Assembly (NCBI GenBank): GCA_900113995.1
Contig: FORK01000009.1
Span: forward strand, 1-64,000
Reading direction: 5' to 3'
From: Ruminococcaceae bacterium D5
Lineage (GTDB): Bacteria > Bacillota > Clostridia > Oscillospirales > Ruminococcaceae
DNA: 64,000 nucleotides
Shown: positions 39,341 through 49,021 of the stretch, one piece after another
How the letters are laid out: every line of letters starts with the position of its first letter
Position numbering within the stretch: the stretch's first letter is position 1
The notes under the pieces: model-generated
The model's database searches: none
What the model saw: the letters and a program-made list of their open reading frames with translations, nothing else
What the model was told of the DNA's origin: nothing
Translations under genes and position numbers: made by a program

Positions 39341-41263
39341 ATGAAACGAATGATCAGAAAAAAGCTCAGCCTTATCATCCTCGCCGCAATACTGGTTTCC
39401 CTCCTGTTTAATTATGCCGTCCAGACCCGGGGTGCCCGCCGGGATATGCTACTCACCTCGCAGGAGCTGTTCTGGCAGATCCAGCAGATCCTCGAACAGA
39501 ACGCCGCCGAGACAAAGCAGATCGAACACGATTTCAAGGAAAGCTGCCTTGTCCGCGCAAAGGCCGCGGCCTATATCGTCCAGTCGCGCCCCGACATTGT
39601 CGGCCATCAGGCGGAGATGGAAAAGGTTGCAAACCTGCTGGATGTCGATGAATTTCACCTATTCGATCCAGACGGAACCCTCTACGGCGGCTCACAGCCG
39701 AAATATTTCGGCCTGAACTTCCGCTCGGGGGAGCAGATGCAGTTTTTCCTGCCGATGCTTTCCGACCGGTCGCTGGAGCTTTGCCAGGACATTACCCCCA
39801 ACACCGCCGAGCAGAAGCTGATGCAGTACGCGGCGGTCTGGCGCGAGGATGGCGAGGGCATCGTCCAGATCGGCATGACGCCCGGCCGGGTCCTCGAGGC
39901 CAAGAAGAAAAACGAGCTTTCTTACATTTTTTCGCTGCTGACGGCCGACAGCGGAGCGGCCATCTATGCGATCGACGCTGAGAGCTATGAGGTTCTCGGC
40001 TCTACCGATCCCGATCAGCTCGGCAAAACTGCCGGTGAAATCGGGATTGATCCGAAAAAGATTCCCACCGGACAGGAGGTGCTGCGCGCCACCGTCGCCG
40101 GACGGGACAGCTGCTGTGCCTTTTCCTTTTCCGGTCCGGTGATCCTCGTGCGGACCCACACCATCGACAGTCTCTATCAGAGCGTGAACCAGGATACCCT
40201 GCTGCTGGCCCTCTACCTTTTGCTGGGGGCGGTCATCCTGCTCTTTATGATTCTCCATTACCTCGACAGCTACATCATCAGCGGAATTGCCGCTGTCAAC
40301 CACAAGCTGATGACCATCACCGGCGGGGACCTCGACGCGGTTGTGGAGGTTCGCACCACCCCGGAATTCGCCGAGCTGAGCGGCCACATCAACTCGATGG
40401 TGCGCAGCCTGCTGGATATGACCAATAAGCTCTCGGAAATTCTTGAAATCGTCCGCATTCCGATCGGGGTCTATGAGTACAACCAGGGGATGAAGCGGGT
40501 GCTGGCGACCAGCCGGATCGCGGATATCCTGCGTCTCTCCGAAGGGGAGGCGGAAGGCATCCTCGCCGACCATACCCGCTTTGAGGCGGCGCTGGCCGAA
40601 ATCCGGCGGCGCCCCGTTGATCCGGAACGCGGAATTTATGAGATTCCCGGCCCGGAGCGGCGGTTCGTGCGGATGGAATCCTTCTCCCGCGGGCACAGCA
40701 CCCTGGGCATCGTGCTGGACGTCACCGAGGATATCGCCGAAAAGCAGCGGATCGAATACGAACGGGACGTGGATCAGCTCACCGGCCTGTATAACCGCCG
40801 GGCCTTCTACCGCAATGCGGACCTTCTCTTCAGGGATGCCGGCCGGCTGGGTCAAGCGGTGCTGATCATGATTGATTCCGATAACCTCAAGCAGGTCAAC
40901 GACCGCTACGGCCACGAGAACGGCGACCGATATCTCCAGATGATCGCCGGGCTGCTGCAGTCGCTGCCGGCAGAAAAAAAGCTGACCGCGCGGCTGAGCG
41001 GAGACGAATTCGTGCTGCTGGTCTACGGCTGTGCCAGCCGGCAGGAGCTTGACGGCGCAATCCGCCGGCTCGGCCGCTCGATGAAGGGCTGCTCCCTTCC
41101 GCTGGACGGCGGCCGGGAACTTCCTGTCAGCTTCTCGGCGGGATGCGCCTTCTTCCCCGAGGACGGAGATGATTTCCACATTCTGCTCAAGCGCGCCGAC
41201 GACCGGATGTACCGCAGCAAGCAGCAAAGCAAGCAAAACGGCAGGATGTGGGAATCCTCCTGA
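39341..41263 (+). CDS. Membrane GGDEF diguanylate cyclase with extracytoplasmic sensor
   Basis: 640 residues. A membrane segment near the N-terminus (SLIILAAILVSLLFNYAV), a Cache-like sensor region of about 260 residues, a second segment (LLLALYLLLGAVILLFMIL), a HAMP-like linker, a PAS-like stretch, and a C-terminal GGDEF domain: DVDQLTGLYNRRAFY, MIDSDNLKQVNDRYGHENGD and the active-site RLSGDEFVLL. SGDEF is an accepted active variant. No RxxD inhibitory site is evident. It probably makes cyclic-di-GMP in response to an external signal. Confidence 0.92.
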   Translation: MKRMIRKKLSLIILAAILVSLLFNYAVQTRGARRDMLLTSQELFWQIQQILEQNAAETKQIEHDFKESCLVRAKAAAYIVQSRPDIVGHQAEMEKVANLLDVDEFHLFDPDGTLYGGSQPKYFGLNFRSGEQMQFFLPMLSDRSLELCQDITPNTAEQKLMQYAAVWREDGEGIVQIGMTPGRVLEAKKKNELSYIFSLLTADSGAAIYAIDAESYEVLGSTDPDQLGKTAGEIGIDPKKIPTGQEVLRATVAGRDSCCAFSFSGPVILVRTHTIDSLYQSVNQDTLLLALYLLLGAVILLFMILHYLDSYIISGIAAVNHKLMTITGGDLDAVVEVRTTPEFAELSGHINSMVRSLLDMTNKLSEILEIVRIPIGVYEYNQGMKRVLATSRIADILRLSEGEAEGILADHTRFEAALAEIRRRPVDPERGIYEIPGPERRFVRMESFSRGHSTLGIVLDVTEDIAEKQRIEYERDVDQLTGLYNRRAFYRNADLLFRDAGRLGQAVLIMIDSDNLKQVNDRYGHENGDRYLQMIAGLLQSLPAEKKLTARLSGDEFVLLVYGCASRQELDGAIRRLGRSMKGCSLPLDGGRELPVSFSAGCAFFPEDGDDFHILLKRADDRMYRSKQQSKQNGRMWESS

Positions 41264-41286
41264 TGCATGGGCGCGCAGAACGCCGA

Positions 41287-41452
41287 CATATGACACGCGA
41301 AACACCCGCCTGTGGATATGGCGTCTCATATCTCACAAAAACGCCGCGCCCACCGTTTATGGGCACTAACACCGACATATGGCGCGCAACGCCACACCGG
41401 CTCCATGTGTAGAAAGAAGCGCCCATATGGTATGCGAAACCACGCCCATATG
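41287..41452. repeat. Four degenerate repeats centred on CATATG
   Basis: CATATG occurs at 41287, 41376, 41424 and 41447, each in a similar context of about 20 bp (for example CGACATATGACACGCGAAAC). Spacing shrinks from 89 to 48 to 23 bp. An extra copy of the terminator arm AAAACGCCGCGCCC lies at 41337. No gene. Confidence 0.45.
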
Positions 41453-41495
41453 ACATGCAAAATGCTGCTCTGCGGCATAGCGCCTCTTATCACAA

Positions 41496-41536
41496 CAAAA
41501 ACGCCGCGCCCGGAAATCCGGGCGCGGCGTTTTTGT
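41496..41536. terminator. Bidirectional terminator
   Basis: AAAAACGCCGCGCCCGG and its complement enclose AAAT and end in T5. It serves ppdK on the minus strand and the GGDEF gene on the plus strand. Confidence 0.9.
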
Positions 41537-41555
41537 TTTGGAAAAGCGGTGTGCT

Positions 41556-44189
41556 TTAGGCTCTGGGGTTCTTGATCGCAGCCTGAGCCGCGGCAAGGCG
41601 GGCAATCGGCACACGGAAGGGGGAGCAGGAGACATAATCGAGGCCGACGCGGTGGCAGAACTCGACCGAGGAGGGGTCGCCGCCGTGCTCGCCGCAGATG
41701 CCGAGATGCAGGTCGGGGCGGGTGGCGCGGCCGAGCTTGGCGGCCATTTCAACCAGCTTGCCGACGCCGATCTGATCGAGCCGGGCAAAGGGGTCGGACT
41801 CATAGATCTTGTTGGCATAGTAGGAGTCGAGGAACTTTCCGGCGTCGTCGCGCGAGAAGCCGAAGGTCATCTGGGTGAGGTCGTTGGTGCCGAAGGAGAA
41901 GAACTCGGCTTCCTTGGCGATCTCGTCGGCGGTCAGCGCAGCACGCGGGATCTCGATCATGGTGCCGACCAGGTACTTCATATCGGAACCGGCGGCCTTG
42001 ATCAGCTCGTCGGCAGTCTTGACGACGATGTTCTTGACGAATGCAAGCTCCTTGACCTCGCCGACCAGCGGGATCATGATCTCGGGAACCATCTCCCAGT
42101 CGGGATGCTTCGCCTGAACGTTGAGCGCGGCCTTGATGACGGCACGTGTCTGCATGGCGGCGATCTCCGGATAGGTGACGGTCAGGCGGCAGCCGCGGTG
42201 GCCCATCATCGGGTTGAACTCATGGAGTCCGGCGATGATGTTCTTGATATCGGCGACGCTCTTGCCCATATCCTTGGCAAGCAGCTCGATGTCGGCTTCT
42301 TCGGTGGGAACGAACTCGTGCAGCGGCGGGTCAAGGAAGCGGACGGTCATCGGCAGTCCGCCGAGGGCCTCATACATCGCCTCGAAGTCGCCCTGCTGCA
42401 TCGGCTCGAGCTTGGCCAGCGCGTGCTCGCGCTGCTCGACGGTGTCGGAGCAGATCATCTCGCGAATGGCCGGGATGCGGTCGGCCTCAAAGAACATGTG
42501 CTCGGTACGGCAGAGGCCGATGCCCTGCGCGCCGAACTTGACGGCCTGCTTGGTGTCGCGGGGGTTGTCGGCATTGGTGCGGACCTTGAGCTGGCGGTAC
42601 TTGTCGGCCCACGCCATGATGCGGCCGAACTCGCCGCTGATCGAAGCATCGACGGTGGGCAGCGCCTCGCCGTAGATATTGCCGGTGGAGCCGTCGAGCG
42701 AGAGATAATCTCCCTCGTGGTAGACGCGGCCGGCAAGCTCGAACTTCTTGTTGGCCTCATCCATCTTGATGGCGCCGCAGCCGGAGACGCAGCAGGTGCC
42801 CATGCCGCGCGCGACGACGGCCGCGTGGGAGGTCATGCCGCCGCGGACAGTCAGGATGCCCTGCGCGGCAACCATGCCCTCGATATCCTCAGGGGAGGTC
42901 TCGAGGCGGACAAGGATCACCTTTTCACCGCGGCCGGCCCATTCCTTGGCGTCCTCGGCGGTAAAGACGATCCTGCCGCAGGCGGCGCCGGGGGAAGCGG
43001 CCAGAGCGGTGGCGACCGGCTGGGCCTTCTTCAGGGCGGTGGGGTCGAACTGCGGGTGCAGCAGGGTGTCAAGATTGCGGGGGTCGATCATGAGGACGGC
43101 TTCCTTCTCGGAAATCATGCCCTCGTCGACGAGGTCGCAGGCGATCTTGAGGGCGGCGGCGGCGGTGCGCTTGCCGTTGCGGGTCTGCAGCATATAGAGC
43201 TTGCCGTTCTCAACGGTGAACTCCATGTCCTGCATGTCGCGGTAGTGATCCTCAAGAGTCTTGCAGACGGTCTGGAATTGGGCAAATGCCTCGGGGAACT
43301 TATCGGCCATCTGGCTGATCGGCATGGGGGTGCGCACACCGGCCACGACGTCTTCGCCCTGGGCGTTGGTCAAAAACTCGCCCATCAGCTTCTTCTCGCC
43401 GGTGGCGGGGTTGCGGGTGAAGGCAACGCCGGTGCCGCAGTCGTCGCCCATGTTACCGAAAGCCATCGACTGGACGTTGACGGCGGTGCCCCAGCTGCCG
43501 GGGATGTCGTTCATGCGGCGGTAGACGATCGCACGCGGGTTGTTCCAGGAACGGAACACCGCCTTGATGGCGCCCATGAGCTGCTCCTTGGGGTCGGAGG
43601 GGAAGTCGGAGCCAATCTTCAGCTTGTACTCGTCCTTGAACTGCTCGGAAAGCTCCTTGAGGTCGTCGGCGGTCAGCTCAACGTCCTGGGTGACGCCGCG
43701 GGCGGCCTTCATCTTGTCGATGAGCTCTTCAAAATACTTCTTGCCGACTTCCATGACGACGTCGGAATACATCTGGATAAAGCGGCGATAGCAGTCATAC
43801 GCCCAGCGGGGATTGCCCGACTTCTTGGCGATGACTTCGACGACCTGCTCGTTGAGGCCGAGGTTGAGGATGGTATCCATCATGCCGGGCATCGAGGCGC
43901 GGGCGCCCGAACGAACCGAAACCAGCAGAGGATTCTCGAGGTCGCCGAACTTCTTGCCGGTGATCTCCTCCATCTTGGTAATATACTCCATAATCTGGGC
44001 CTGAATCTCGTCGTTGATCTTCTCGCCGTCCTCATAGTACTGGGTGCAGGCCTCGGTGGTGATGGTGAAGCCCTGCGGCACCGGCATGCCGAGAATGGTC
44101 ATCTCGGCCAGATTTGCGCCCTTGCCGCCGAGCAGCTCGCGCATCTTGCCGTTTCCCTCTGAGAAGAGGTAAACAAATTTCTTGCTCAT
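41556..44189 (-). CDS. ppdK: Pyruvate, phosphate dikinase
   Basis: 877 residues, normal length. The N-terminal nucleotide-binding domain begins KFVYLFSEGNGKMRELLGGKG; the phospho-carrier histidine lies in GGMTSHAAVVARGMGTCCV; the C-terminal PEP/pyruvate barrel has EHMFFEADRIPA, MGHRGCRL, and the catalytic cysteine region LHLGICGEHGGDP. PPDK interconverts ATP, phosphate and pyruvate with AMP, PPi and PEP, central in PPi-linked glycolysis of clostridia. The ATG at 44189 follows GGAGGG. Monocistronic between two terminators or promoters. Confidence 0.97.
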   Translation of the reverse strand: MSKKFVYLFSEGNGKMRELLGGKGANLAEMTILGMPVPQGFTITTEACTQYYEDGEKINDEIQAQIMEYITKMEEITGKKFGDLENPLLVSVRSGARASMPGMMDTILNLGLNEQVVEVIAKKSGNPRWAYDCYRRFIQMYSDVVMEVGKKYFEELIDKMKAARGVTQDVELTADDLKELSEQFKDEYKLKIGSDFPSDPKEQLMGAIKAVFRSWNNPRAIVYRRMNDIPGSWGTAVNVQSMAFGNMGDDCGTGVAFTRNPATGEKKLMGEFLTNAQGEDVVAGVRTPMPISQMADKFPEAFAQFQTVCKTLEDHYRDMQDMEFTVENGKLYMLQTRNGKRTAAAALKIACDLVDEGMISEKEAVLMIDPRNLDTLLHPQFDPTALKKAQPVATALAASPGAACGRIVFTAEDAKEWAGRGEKVILVRLETSPEDIEGMVAAQGILTVRGGMTSHAAVVARGMGTCCVSGCGAIKMDEANKKFELAGRVYHEGDYLSLDGSTGNIYGEALPTVDASISGEFGRIMAWADKYRQLKVRTNADNPRDTKQAVKFGAQGIGLCRTEHMFFEADRIPAIREMICSDTVEQREHALAKLEPMQQGDFEAMYEALGGLPMTVRFLDPPLHEFVPTEEADIELLAKDMGKSVADIKNIIAGLHEFNPMMGHRGCRLTVTYPEIAAMQTRAVIKAALNVQAKHPDWEMVPEIMIPLVGEVKELAFVKNIVVKTADELIKAAGSDMKYLVGTMIEIPRAALTADEIAKEAEFFSFGTNDLTQMTFGFSRDDAGKFLDSYYANKIYESDPFARLDQIGVGKLVEMAAKLGRATRPDLHLGICGEHGGDPSSVEFCHRVGLDYVSCSPFRVPIARLAAAQAAIKNPRA

Positions 44190-44405
44190 TGTTCTGAATC
44201 CCTCCAATTTTATTTGAAGACCGGCCCTGAGGCCTGTCCCATAATCCTTTTCCTTCAGTGTACTCGATTCGGCAACAGCATTATACCAAAGCGCCCGCCG
44301 AATTTCCACTTTTTTTTGCGTCCGGATGCGAAATATTTGAATTTTACGCGGATTTTTTTCTCAAAAATTGAAATCGGCTCCGATTTGGCGGACATCGGCC
44401 TGAAA

Positions 44406-44434
44406 TTGACAACCAAAGCGGCCGGGAGTAGAAT
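44406..44434 (+). promoter_or_regulatory. Promoter of the VTT gene
   Basis: TTGACA (44406-44411), 17 bp, TAGAAT (44429-44434), 28 bp before the start codon. Confidence 0.75.
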
Positions 44435-44462
44435 AGGGGTCGTTGAAAGGAAGGCGCACAAA

Positions 44463-45122
44463 TTGAAAGCAAAAAAGAATTCCGGGCGGTGGCTCCTGCT
44501 GCCCGCGGCGCTTACCCTGCTGCTGGCGGGGGCGGCCGGCTGGAGCCTGCGCGGCATGAGTGCGCGGGAGCTGCTCGCCTATGCTCCGGAAAACCTCTGG
44601 CTCGCCGCCCTCATGCTGATCGGATGCTATCCGCTCAAGGCTCTGTCGGTCTTTTTCCCGATTGCCGTCCTCTACCTTGCAGCGGGGCTGCTTTTCCCGC
44701 TGCCCGCCGCGCTGCTCGTCACCCTCGCGGGGTCGGCGGCGGGATATTCCCTGCCGTGGCTGATCGGCCGAACCGCCGGCGGGGGACTTGCCGGCCGAAT
44801 GGCCGCTCGGTTTCCGAAGCTGGCACCCGCCCTCGCGCTCAAGGACCGCAGCCCGGTGTTTTTTTCTTATCTGCTGCGGGTGGTGGGAGTGATTCCCTTC
44901 GATCTCGGCAGCCTGCTGCTGGGCGCCTGCGGCGTCCCTTTCCTTCGCGGCCTGCTCGGAAGCTGGATGGGCCTGCTGCCCGGAATCCTGACCAACCTGA
45001 TGCTTGCCGAACAGCTCGACAAAGGGATCAACACCGCTTACCTCGTCCTGATGGCAGTGCTGACCGCTCTTTCCCTGCTGCTCACCGCGTGGGGGAGGCG
45101 GCAGATGGACCGGTGGACATAA
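44463..45122 (+). CDS. TVP38/TMEM64 (VTT) membrane protein (TTG start)
   Basis: 219 residues with five or six hydrophobic segments. The VTT core is AAGLLFPLPAALLVTLAGSA then AGYSLPWLIGRTAGG, and later LRVVGVIPFDLGSLLLGACG. Bacterial VTT/DedA-type proteins act in membrane lipid homeostasis, some as flippases for lipid carriers. The TTG at 44463 lies 29 bp after a consensus promoter, so the much longer open frame upstream cannot be translated from that transcript. A GGAAGG precedes the TTG. Confidence 0.85.
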   Translation: MKAKKNSGRWLLLPAALTLLLAGAAGWSLRGMSARELLAYAPENLWLAALMLIGCYPLKALSVFFPIAVLYLAAGLLFPLPAALLVTLAGSAAGYSLPWLIGRTAGGGLAGRMAARFPKLAPALALKDRSPVFFSYLLRVVGVIPFDLGSLLLGACGVPFLRGLLGSWMGLLPGILTNLMLAEQLDKGINTAYLVLMAVLTALSLLLTAWGRRQMDRWT

Positions 45123-45240
45123 ACGGTGCACCCTTTGCAGCCATCGGTTCCGCCGGACCGGCATCGCAGGCGGCAGCGATCTGCCCCCGAGGCGGATAGG
45201 CCCGCAATGCCCTGACCGCGGAGCACCCGTTTTCCGCCCG

Positions 45241-45352
45241 CGCGCCGTCCGGAAGCCCCAAGGCTTCGGACGGCGCTTTTTGCGTCTGCGCCGGGCGGAA
45301 AGGCGCACTCCCTCTGCGGAAAGGGCCGCTCCCCGTTGGGGGGGCGGCCCGG
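45241..45352. terminator. Two terminator hairpins between convergent genes
   Basis: GCGCCGTCCGGAAGCC with its complement and TTTTT (45242-45283) ends the VTT transcript. GGGCCGCTCCCC/GGGGCGGCCC (45323-45350) lies just past the nitroreductase stop and suits the minus strand. Confidence 0.75.
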
Positions 45353-45356
45353 CCGG

Positions 45357-45902
45357 TCAGAAATGATTGAAGGTCACAATCTCGTCAAAGGCCTTGCGAT
45401 CCTTTTCGCGCAGGGCATCGTCCCCGGCTGCATAGCCGAGACTGACAACCAGCCGCACCCGACGGGTCTTGGGAATGCCCAGCAGCATCTTGATCTTCCG
45501 CTCGTTGAACCAGCCGACCACGCAGGAAGCAAGCCCCTGATCGGCCGCCGCAAGGATCAGGTGCGCGACCGACAGGCCGATATCGATTCCGGAAAAGGGC
45601 TGATTCTTCAGTGAGCCGCCCATCCGGGCGGTAAAATTCTGCCGTCCTTCGATCACGACCACGAAGGCGCGGGCGTTTTCAGTGAAGCGGTTGAGCCCTG
45701 TCTCCTGCAGGCAGGCGGCAAGCTGGGGCAGCCGCTCCGGCTCGTCGACGGCGATGTATCTCCAGGGCTGGCTGTTGCATGCCGAGGGGGACAGCCGCGC
45801 CGCCTCAAGACAGGCGGTAAGCTTTTCCCGCTCCACCGGGCGCGCGGGGTCAAAATTCCGGCAGCTCTGCCGGCCCTGAGCCAAACCGAGCAGGGTATCC
45901 AT
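45357..45902 (-). CDS. Nitroreductase-family protein
   Basis: 181 residues. FMN-binding features: QGRQSCRNFDPARPVEREKL, ARLSPSACNSQPWRYIAVDE, and GIDIGLSVAHLILAAADQGL with SCVVGWFNERKIK. Single-domain nitroreductases reduce nitroaromatics, quinones or flavins. The ATG at 45902 has AAGGAGG upstream. The spacer to the next gene holds two direct copies of about 28 bp (near 45919 and 45975), TTCACCGCGC-CCGCTGTGCG, in frame but probably untranslated. Confidence 0.88.
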   Translation of the reverse strand: MDTLLGLAQGRQSCRNFDPARPVEREKLTACLEAARLSPSACNSQPWRYIAVDEPERLPQLAACLQETGLNRFTENARAFVVVIEGRQNFTARMGGSLKNQPFSGIDIGLSVAHLILAAADQGLASCVVGWFNERKIKMLLGIPKTRRVRLVVSLGYAAGDDALREKDRKAFDEIVTFNHF

Positions 45903-46093
45903 AAGCGCTTCCTCCTTTTCACCGCGCTCCGCTGTGCGGGCGCGGAAAATAACATGGCCGGCGCTGGTTTCTTCACCGCGCCCCGCTGTGCGGGCGCGGC
46001 GGAACTCCGGCCCCGGCGGGTCGGAACTGTCTCTTCTATTTTTCGTGATCTTCGCAAAATTTGCAAGTCTCACGCCGCAACCTTGTCGAAATC

Positions 46094-46966
46094 TTATCGC
46101 CGCGCCCCCAAAAAGAAGACCGCGGCCGTCCCGGGGCCGGTGTGGCTGCCAATGACCGCGCCCAGCGAACTGAAGCTGATCTTCGCGCCGGGGTGCCTCC
46201 CAAGGATCTCTCCGGCAATGAACCTTGCATCTTCCCCAGCGTCGGCGTGTACAATAATGATCTCCGGGAAGGCGTGCGGATCGTAGCCGTTCTCCTCCAG
46301 CCGGGCGGCCAGCGAAAGCAGCGCCGCACGCCTTCCCCGGACCTTGGCGGCGGGGGCAAGCCTCCCGCTGCCGGTGACGGTCAGCACCGGCTTGATGCCC
46401 AGCGCGCCGCCCACAATGGCAGAGACGGCGCTCAGGCGGCCGCCCCTGTAGAGGTGGCTGAGACTGTCCACCGTAAACCAGTGCTGAACGCGGGGCGCGT
46501 GCTCCCGAACCCAGTCTGCGGTCTGTTCCAGCGATTCCCCGCGGTCCCTGCGGCGCGCGGCGAGCAGAACCAGCAGGCCCTCTCCCGCCGAGGCGCAGAG
46601 GGTATCGATGACAACGATTCTGCGCGCGGGATATTTTGCGCGCAGCTCCACGGCCGCGATTTCCGCCGTGGGCGAGGTCGAACTCAGCGCGCCGGTGAAG
46701 CCGAGGTAAAGGATATCCTCCCCGCGCTCGAGGATGGGGGTAAAGGCTTCGATGAATTGTCCGAAATTGACCGCCGAGGTGGTGGAGATTTTCCCCGACC
46801 GCAGCAGTCCAAAAAATTTCTCAGGGGTCATCGAGCTCCAGCCGTCGAGAAACTCCGTCCCGTCGATGGCAAAATGCAGCGGCAGAACGGTGATCGAGTG
46901 CTCGCGGTAGAGCGGCGCGGTCAGGTCGGTGGTGGAATCGGTAGCTATTTGGAAAGACAAAGGCAT
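46094..46966 (-). CDS. DegV-family fatty acid-binding protein
   Basis: 290 residues. Opens QIATDSTTDLTAPLYREHSI, has KISTTSAVNFGQFIEAFTPI and YLGFTGALSSTSPTAE, then the C-terminal SLSHLYRGGRLSAVSAIVGG and GIKPVLTV. DegV proteins bind a fatty acid (FakB function) and present it to the kinase FakA for phosphorylation before phospholipid synthesis. The fakA gene is not in the window. Confidence 0.92.
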   Translation of the reverse strand: MPLSFQIATDSTTDLTAPLYREHSITVLPLHFAIDGTEFLDGWSSMTPEKFFGLLRSGKISTTSAVNFGQFIEAFTPILERGEDILYLGFTGALSSTSPTAEIAAVELRAKYPARRIVVIDTLCASAGEGLLVLLAARRRDRGESLEQTADWVREHAPRVQHWFTVDSLSHLYRGGRLSAVSAIVGGALGIKPVLTVTGSGRLAPAAKVRGRRAALLSLAARLEENGYDPHAFPEIIIVHADAGEDARFIAGEILGRHPGAKISFSSLGAVIGSHTGPGTAAVFFLGARR

Positions 46967-46983
46967 GTTCCTCCTGTGTTTTC

Positions 46984-47934
46984 TCAGCGTTCCTCGCGGA
47001 AATAGTTGAGTCCAAGGCTTGCGGGAATCTGCGCACCCCTGCTCTTCTTCATGGAGCCGAGGACCAGCACCAGCGCGGTGATCAAAAAGGGAAGCATATC
47101 ATAGAAAGCGATCGGGATTTCGATGACCCCCTTCGGCACATAGTACTTGAGCACCCGAAGCCCGCCGAACAGGAAGGAGCCGGCAATCGCGGCGCCCGGC
47201 TTCCACCCCGCGAAGATAACCAGCGCGACGGCGATCCAGCCGAGGCCGCCCACGCTGTCCGAAATCCAGACGCCGGAGTTGATGATCATCGAGCAGTATG
47301 CCCCGCCGATGCCGCAGATACCGCCTCCGAGCAGGATGTTGACATACTTTGTCCGGGTGACGTTGATTCCGGCGGCATCGGCTGCCGCCGGATTTTCCCC
47401 GACCGCCCGCACGTTGAGGCCGGTCTTGGTCCGGTGCAGATAGTATCCGGCAGCGAGGGCAATGACGATGCCGAGATAGACAAACAGATTGTAGGAGAAG
47501 AACAGCTCGCCCGCGGCCGGCAGATCGCTCAGGCCGGGGATCGAGACGCTGCGCATATGGGCGGTAATCGTCTCCGGCAGCTTGAGGGTTTTGGTTTCGG
47601 ACCGGCTGATCATCAGCACCCCGATGAAGTTGGAAAGCCCCTCCCCGAAGATGGTCAGGGCCAGGCCGGTCACGTTCTGATTGGCCAGGAAGGTGACGGT
47701 CAGCACCGCGTAGATCAGCGCGGCGAGCATCCCGGCGAGGAAGGCGGCGATGAGCGCCGCCGCAAAGCTGTCGGTCAGATAGCCCGCCATGAATCCGGCG
47801 CAGGCCCCGATCGCCATCATCCCCTCGACACCCAGGTTCAGGTGCCCTACCCGCTCGTTGAGAATCTCACCGACGGTGCCGAAGAGCAGGGGCGTGCCCA
47901 CCGCAATGGCGGCGACAAGAAATTTAAGCAGCAT
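46984..47934 (-). CDS. Nucleoside-type ABC transporter permease 2
   Basis: 316 residues, about nine hydrophobic segments, with the BPD_transp_2 signature: GTPLLFGTVGEILNERVGHL, NLGVEGMMAIGACAGFMAGY, NVRAVGENPAAADAAGINV and GGAYCSMIINSGVWISDSVG. Pairs with the upstream permease and the double ATPase in the BMP-family nucleoside importer (YufP/YufQ, NupP/NupQ type). The ATG at 47934 overlaps the preceding gene by 11 bp behind GGGGGG; the long frame upstream is a shadow of that gene. Confidence 0.92.
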   Translation of the reverse strand: MLLKFLVAAIAVGTPLLFGTVGEILNERVGHLNLGVEGMMAIGACAGFMAGYLTDSFAAALIAAFLAGMLAALIYAVLTVTFLANQNVTGLALTIFGEGLSNFIGVLMISRSETKTLKLPETITAHMRSVSIPGLSDLPAAGELFFSYNLFVYLGIVIALAAGYYLHRTKTGLNVRAVGENPAAADAAGINVTRTKYVNILLGGGICGIGGAYCSMIINSGVWISDSVGGLGWIAVALVIFAGWKPGAAIAGSFLFGGLRVLKYYVPKGVIEIPIAFYDMLPFLITALVLVLGSMKKSRGAQIPASLGLNYFREER

Positions 47935-49021
47935 TCCGGCAGCCCCCCTTCCCGCGCGGCACGACGGTGTAGCGGACAAAAAATTCGCAGCCGAGGATGA
48001 AGAAGAGGATGATCCCCTGCAGCACCGCCGCGCAGTTGGAGGAGATCCCGTAGGTCGACTGCACCACCCCGGCGCCCTTTTCGAGCACCGAAAAGAGGAT
48101 GGAAACGACAAGGATCATCGGGGCGTTGAGCTGGGCAAGCCATGCCACGATAATGGCGGTGAAGCCGACCCCGCCCGCGACCGCCGTTGTCAGGGTAATA
48201 TCGGCGCCGGTCGCCTGAATCATGCCGCCCAGCCCGCAGACCGCGCCCGAGAGGGCCATTGTCCGCAGGATGATGCGCCGCACGTTCATTCCGGCGTAGC
48301 GCGCCGTCTCCTGGCTTTCGCCGACCACCGCGATCTCATAGCCCTGCTTGGTCCGCCCGAGATACACAAAGACGGCGGCGGCAAGAAGGAGTGCGATGAT
48401 CCAGCCGAAATGGACCCCTAACACCTTGTCGAGGGCCGCGTTTTTGTCAAAGCGCGCGATCTTCGAGAAGCCCGCAGCCTCCATGTCGCGCCACGGGCCG
48501 TCCCGCAGGTAGGAGACGATGTGCAGGGCGATGTAGTTGAGCATCAGGGTCAGCAGCGTCTCGTTGGTATTCCAGCGGACCTTGCAGAGCGCCGGAATCA
48601 GTCCCCAGAGGCCGCCGCCCAGCGCCCCGGCCAGAAGCATGACGGCGATGAGAAGCCAGTGGTTCCAGCCCGCGTGGAAGAGGGCGAAATAGGAGGCGAA
48701 CACCGCCCCCATGATGATCTGTCCCTCGGCGCCGATGTTCCAGAAGCGCATCCTGAAGGCCAGCGTCACCCCCAGCGAGGCGATGACCAGCGGGACGGCA
48801 TACTTGACGGTCGCCTGAACCGCCATCTTGCTGCGGAACGCGCCCGAAAGGATGGTGGCGTAAATTTCAAAGGGATTGTAGCCGATCAGCAGGATAAAAA
48901 TCCCGCCCGCCGCCAGCGAAAGCAGCACGCTTTCCAGGCGCAGCAGCAGGACCTGCCTCGGGGACTTCTCAGGGCGGGAAACCACCCGGAGAAGCGGTTC
49001 ACGCCGCGGTGCGGTGCTCAT
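47924..49021 (-). CDS. Nucleoside-type ABC transporter permease 1
   Basis: 365 residues. Begins with a cytosolic tail and a membrane segment (LLSLAAGGIFILLIGYNPF), then ATVKYAVPLVIASLGVTLAF, FWNIGAEGQIIMGAVFASYF and RWNTNETLLTLMLNYIALH, the standard BPD_transp_2 pattern of YufP-like subunits. It overlaps the ATPase gene by ATGA and permease 2 by 11 bp. Works as a heterodimer with permease 2. Confidence 0.92.
   Translation of the reverse strand: MSTAPRREPLLRVVSRPEKSPRQVLLLRLESVLLSLAAGGIFILLIGYNPFEIYATILSGAFRSKMAVQATVKYAVPLVIASLGVTLAFRMRFWNIGAEGQIIMGAVFASYFALFHAGWNHWLLIAVMLLAGALGGGLWGLIPALCKVRWNTNETLLTLMLNYIALHIVSYLRDGPWRDMEAAGFSKIARFDKNAALDKVLGVHFGWIIALLLAAAVFVYLGRTKQGYEIAVVGESQETARYAGMNVRRIILRTMALSGAVCGLGGMIQATGADITLTTAVAGGVGFTAIIVAWLAQLNAPMILVVSILFSVLEKGAGVVQSTYGISSNCAAVLQGIILFFILGCEFFVRYTVVPRGKGGCRNAA

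Noticed and set aside
41538-44162. 874-codon open frame opposite ppdK
   Set aside because: ppdK has full family motifs and length; the opposite frame is a GC-driven shadow without domains.
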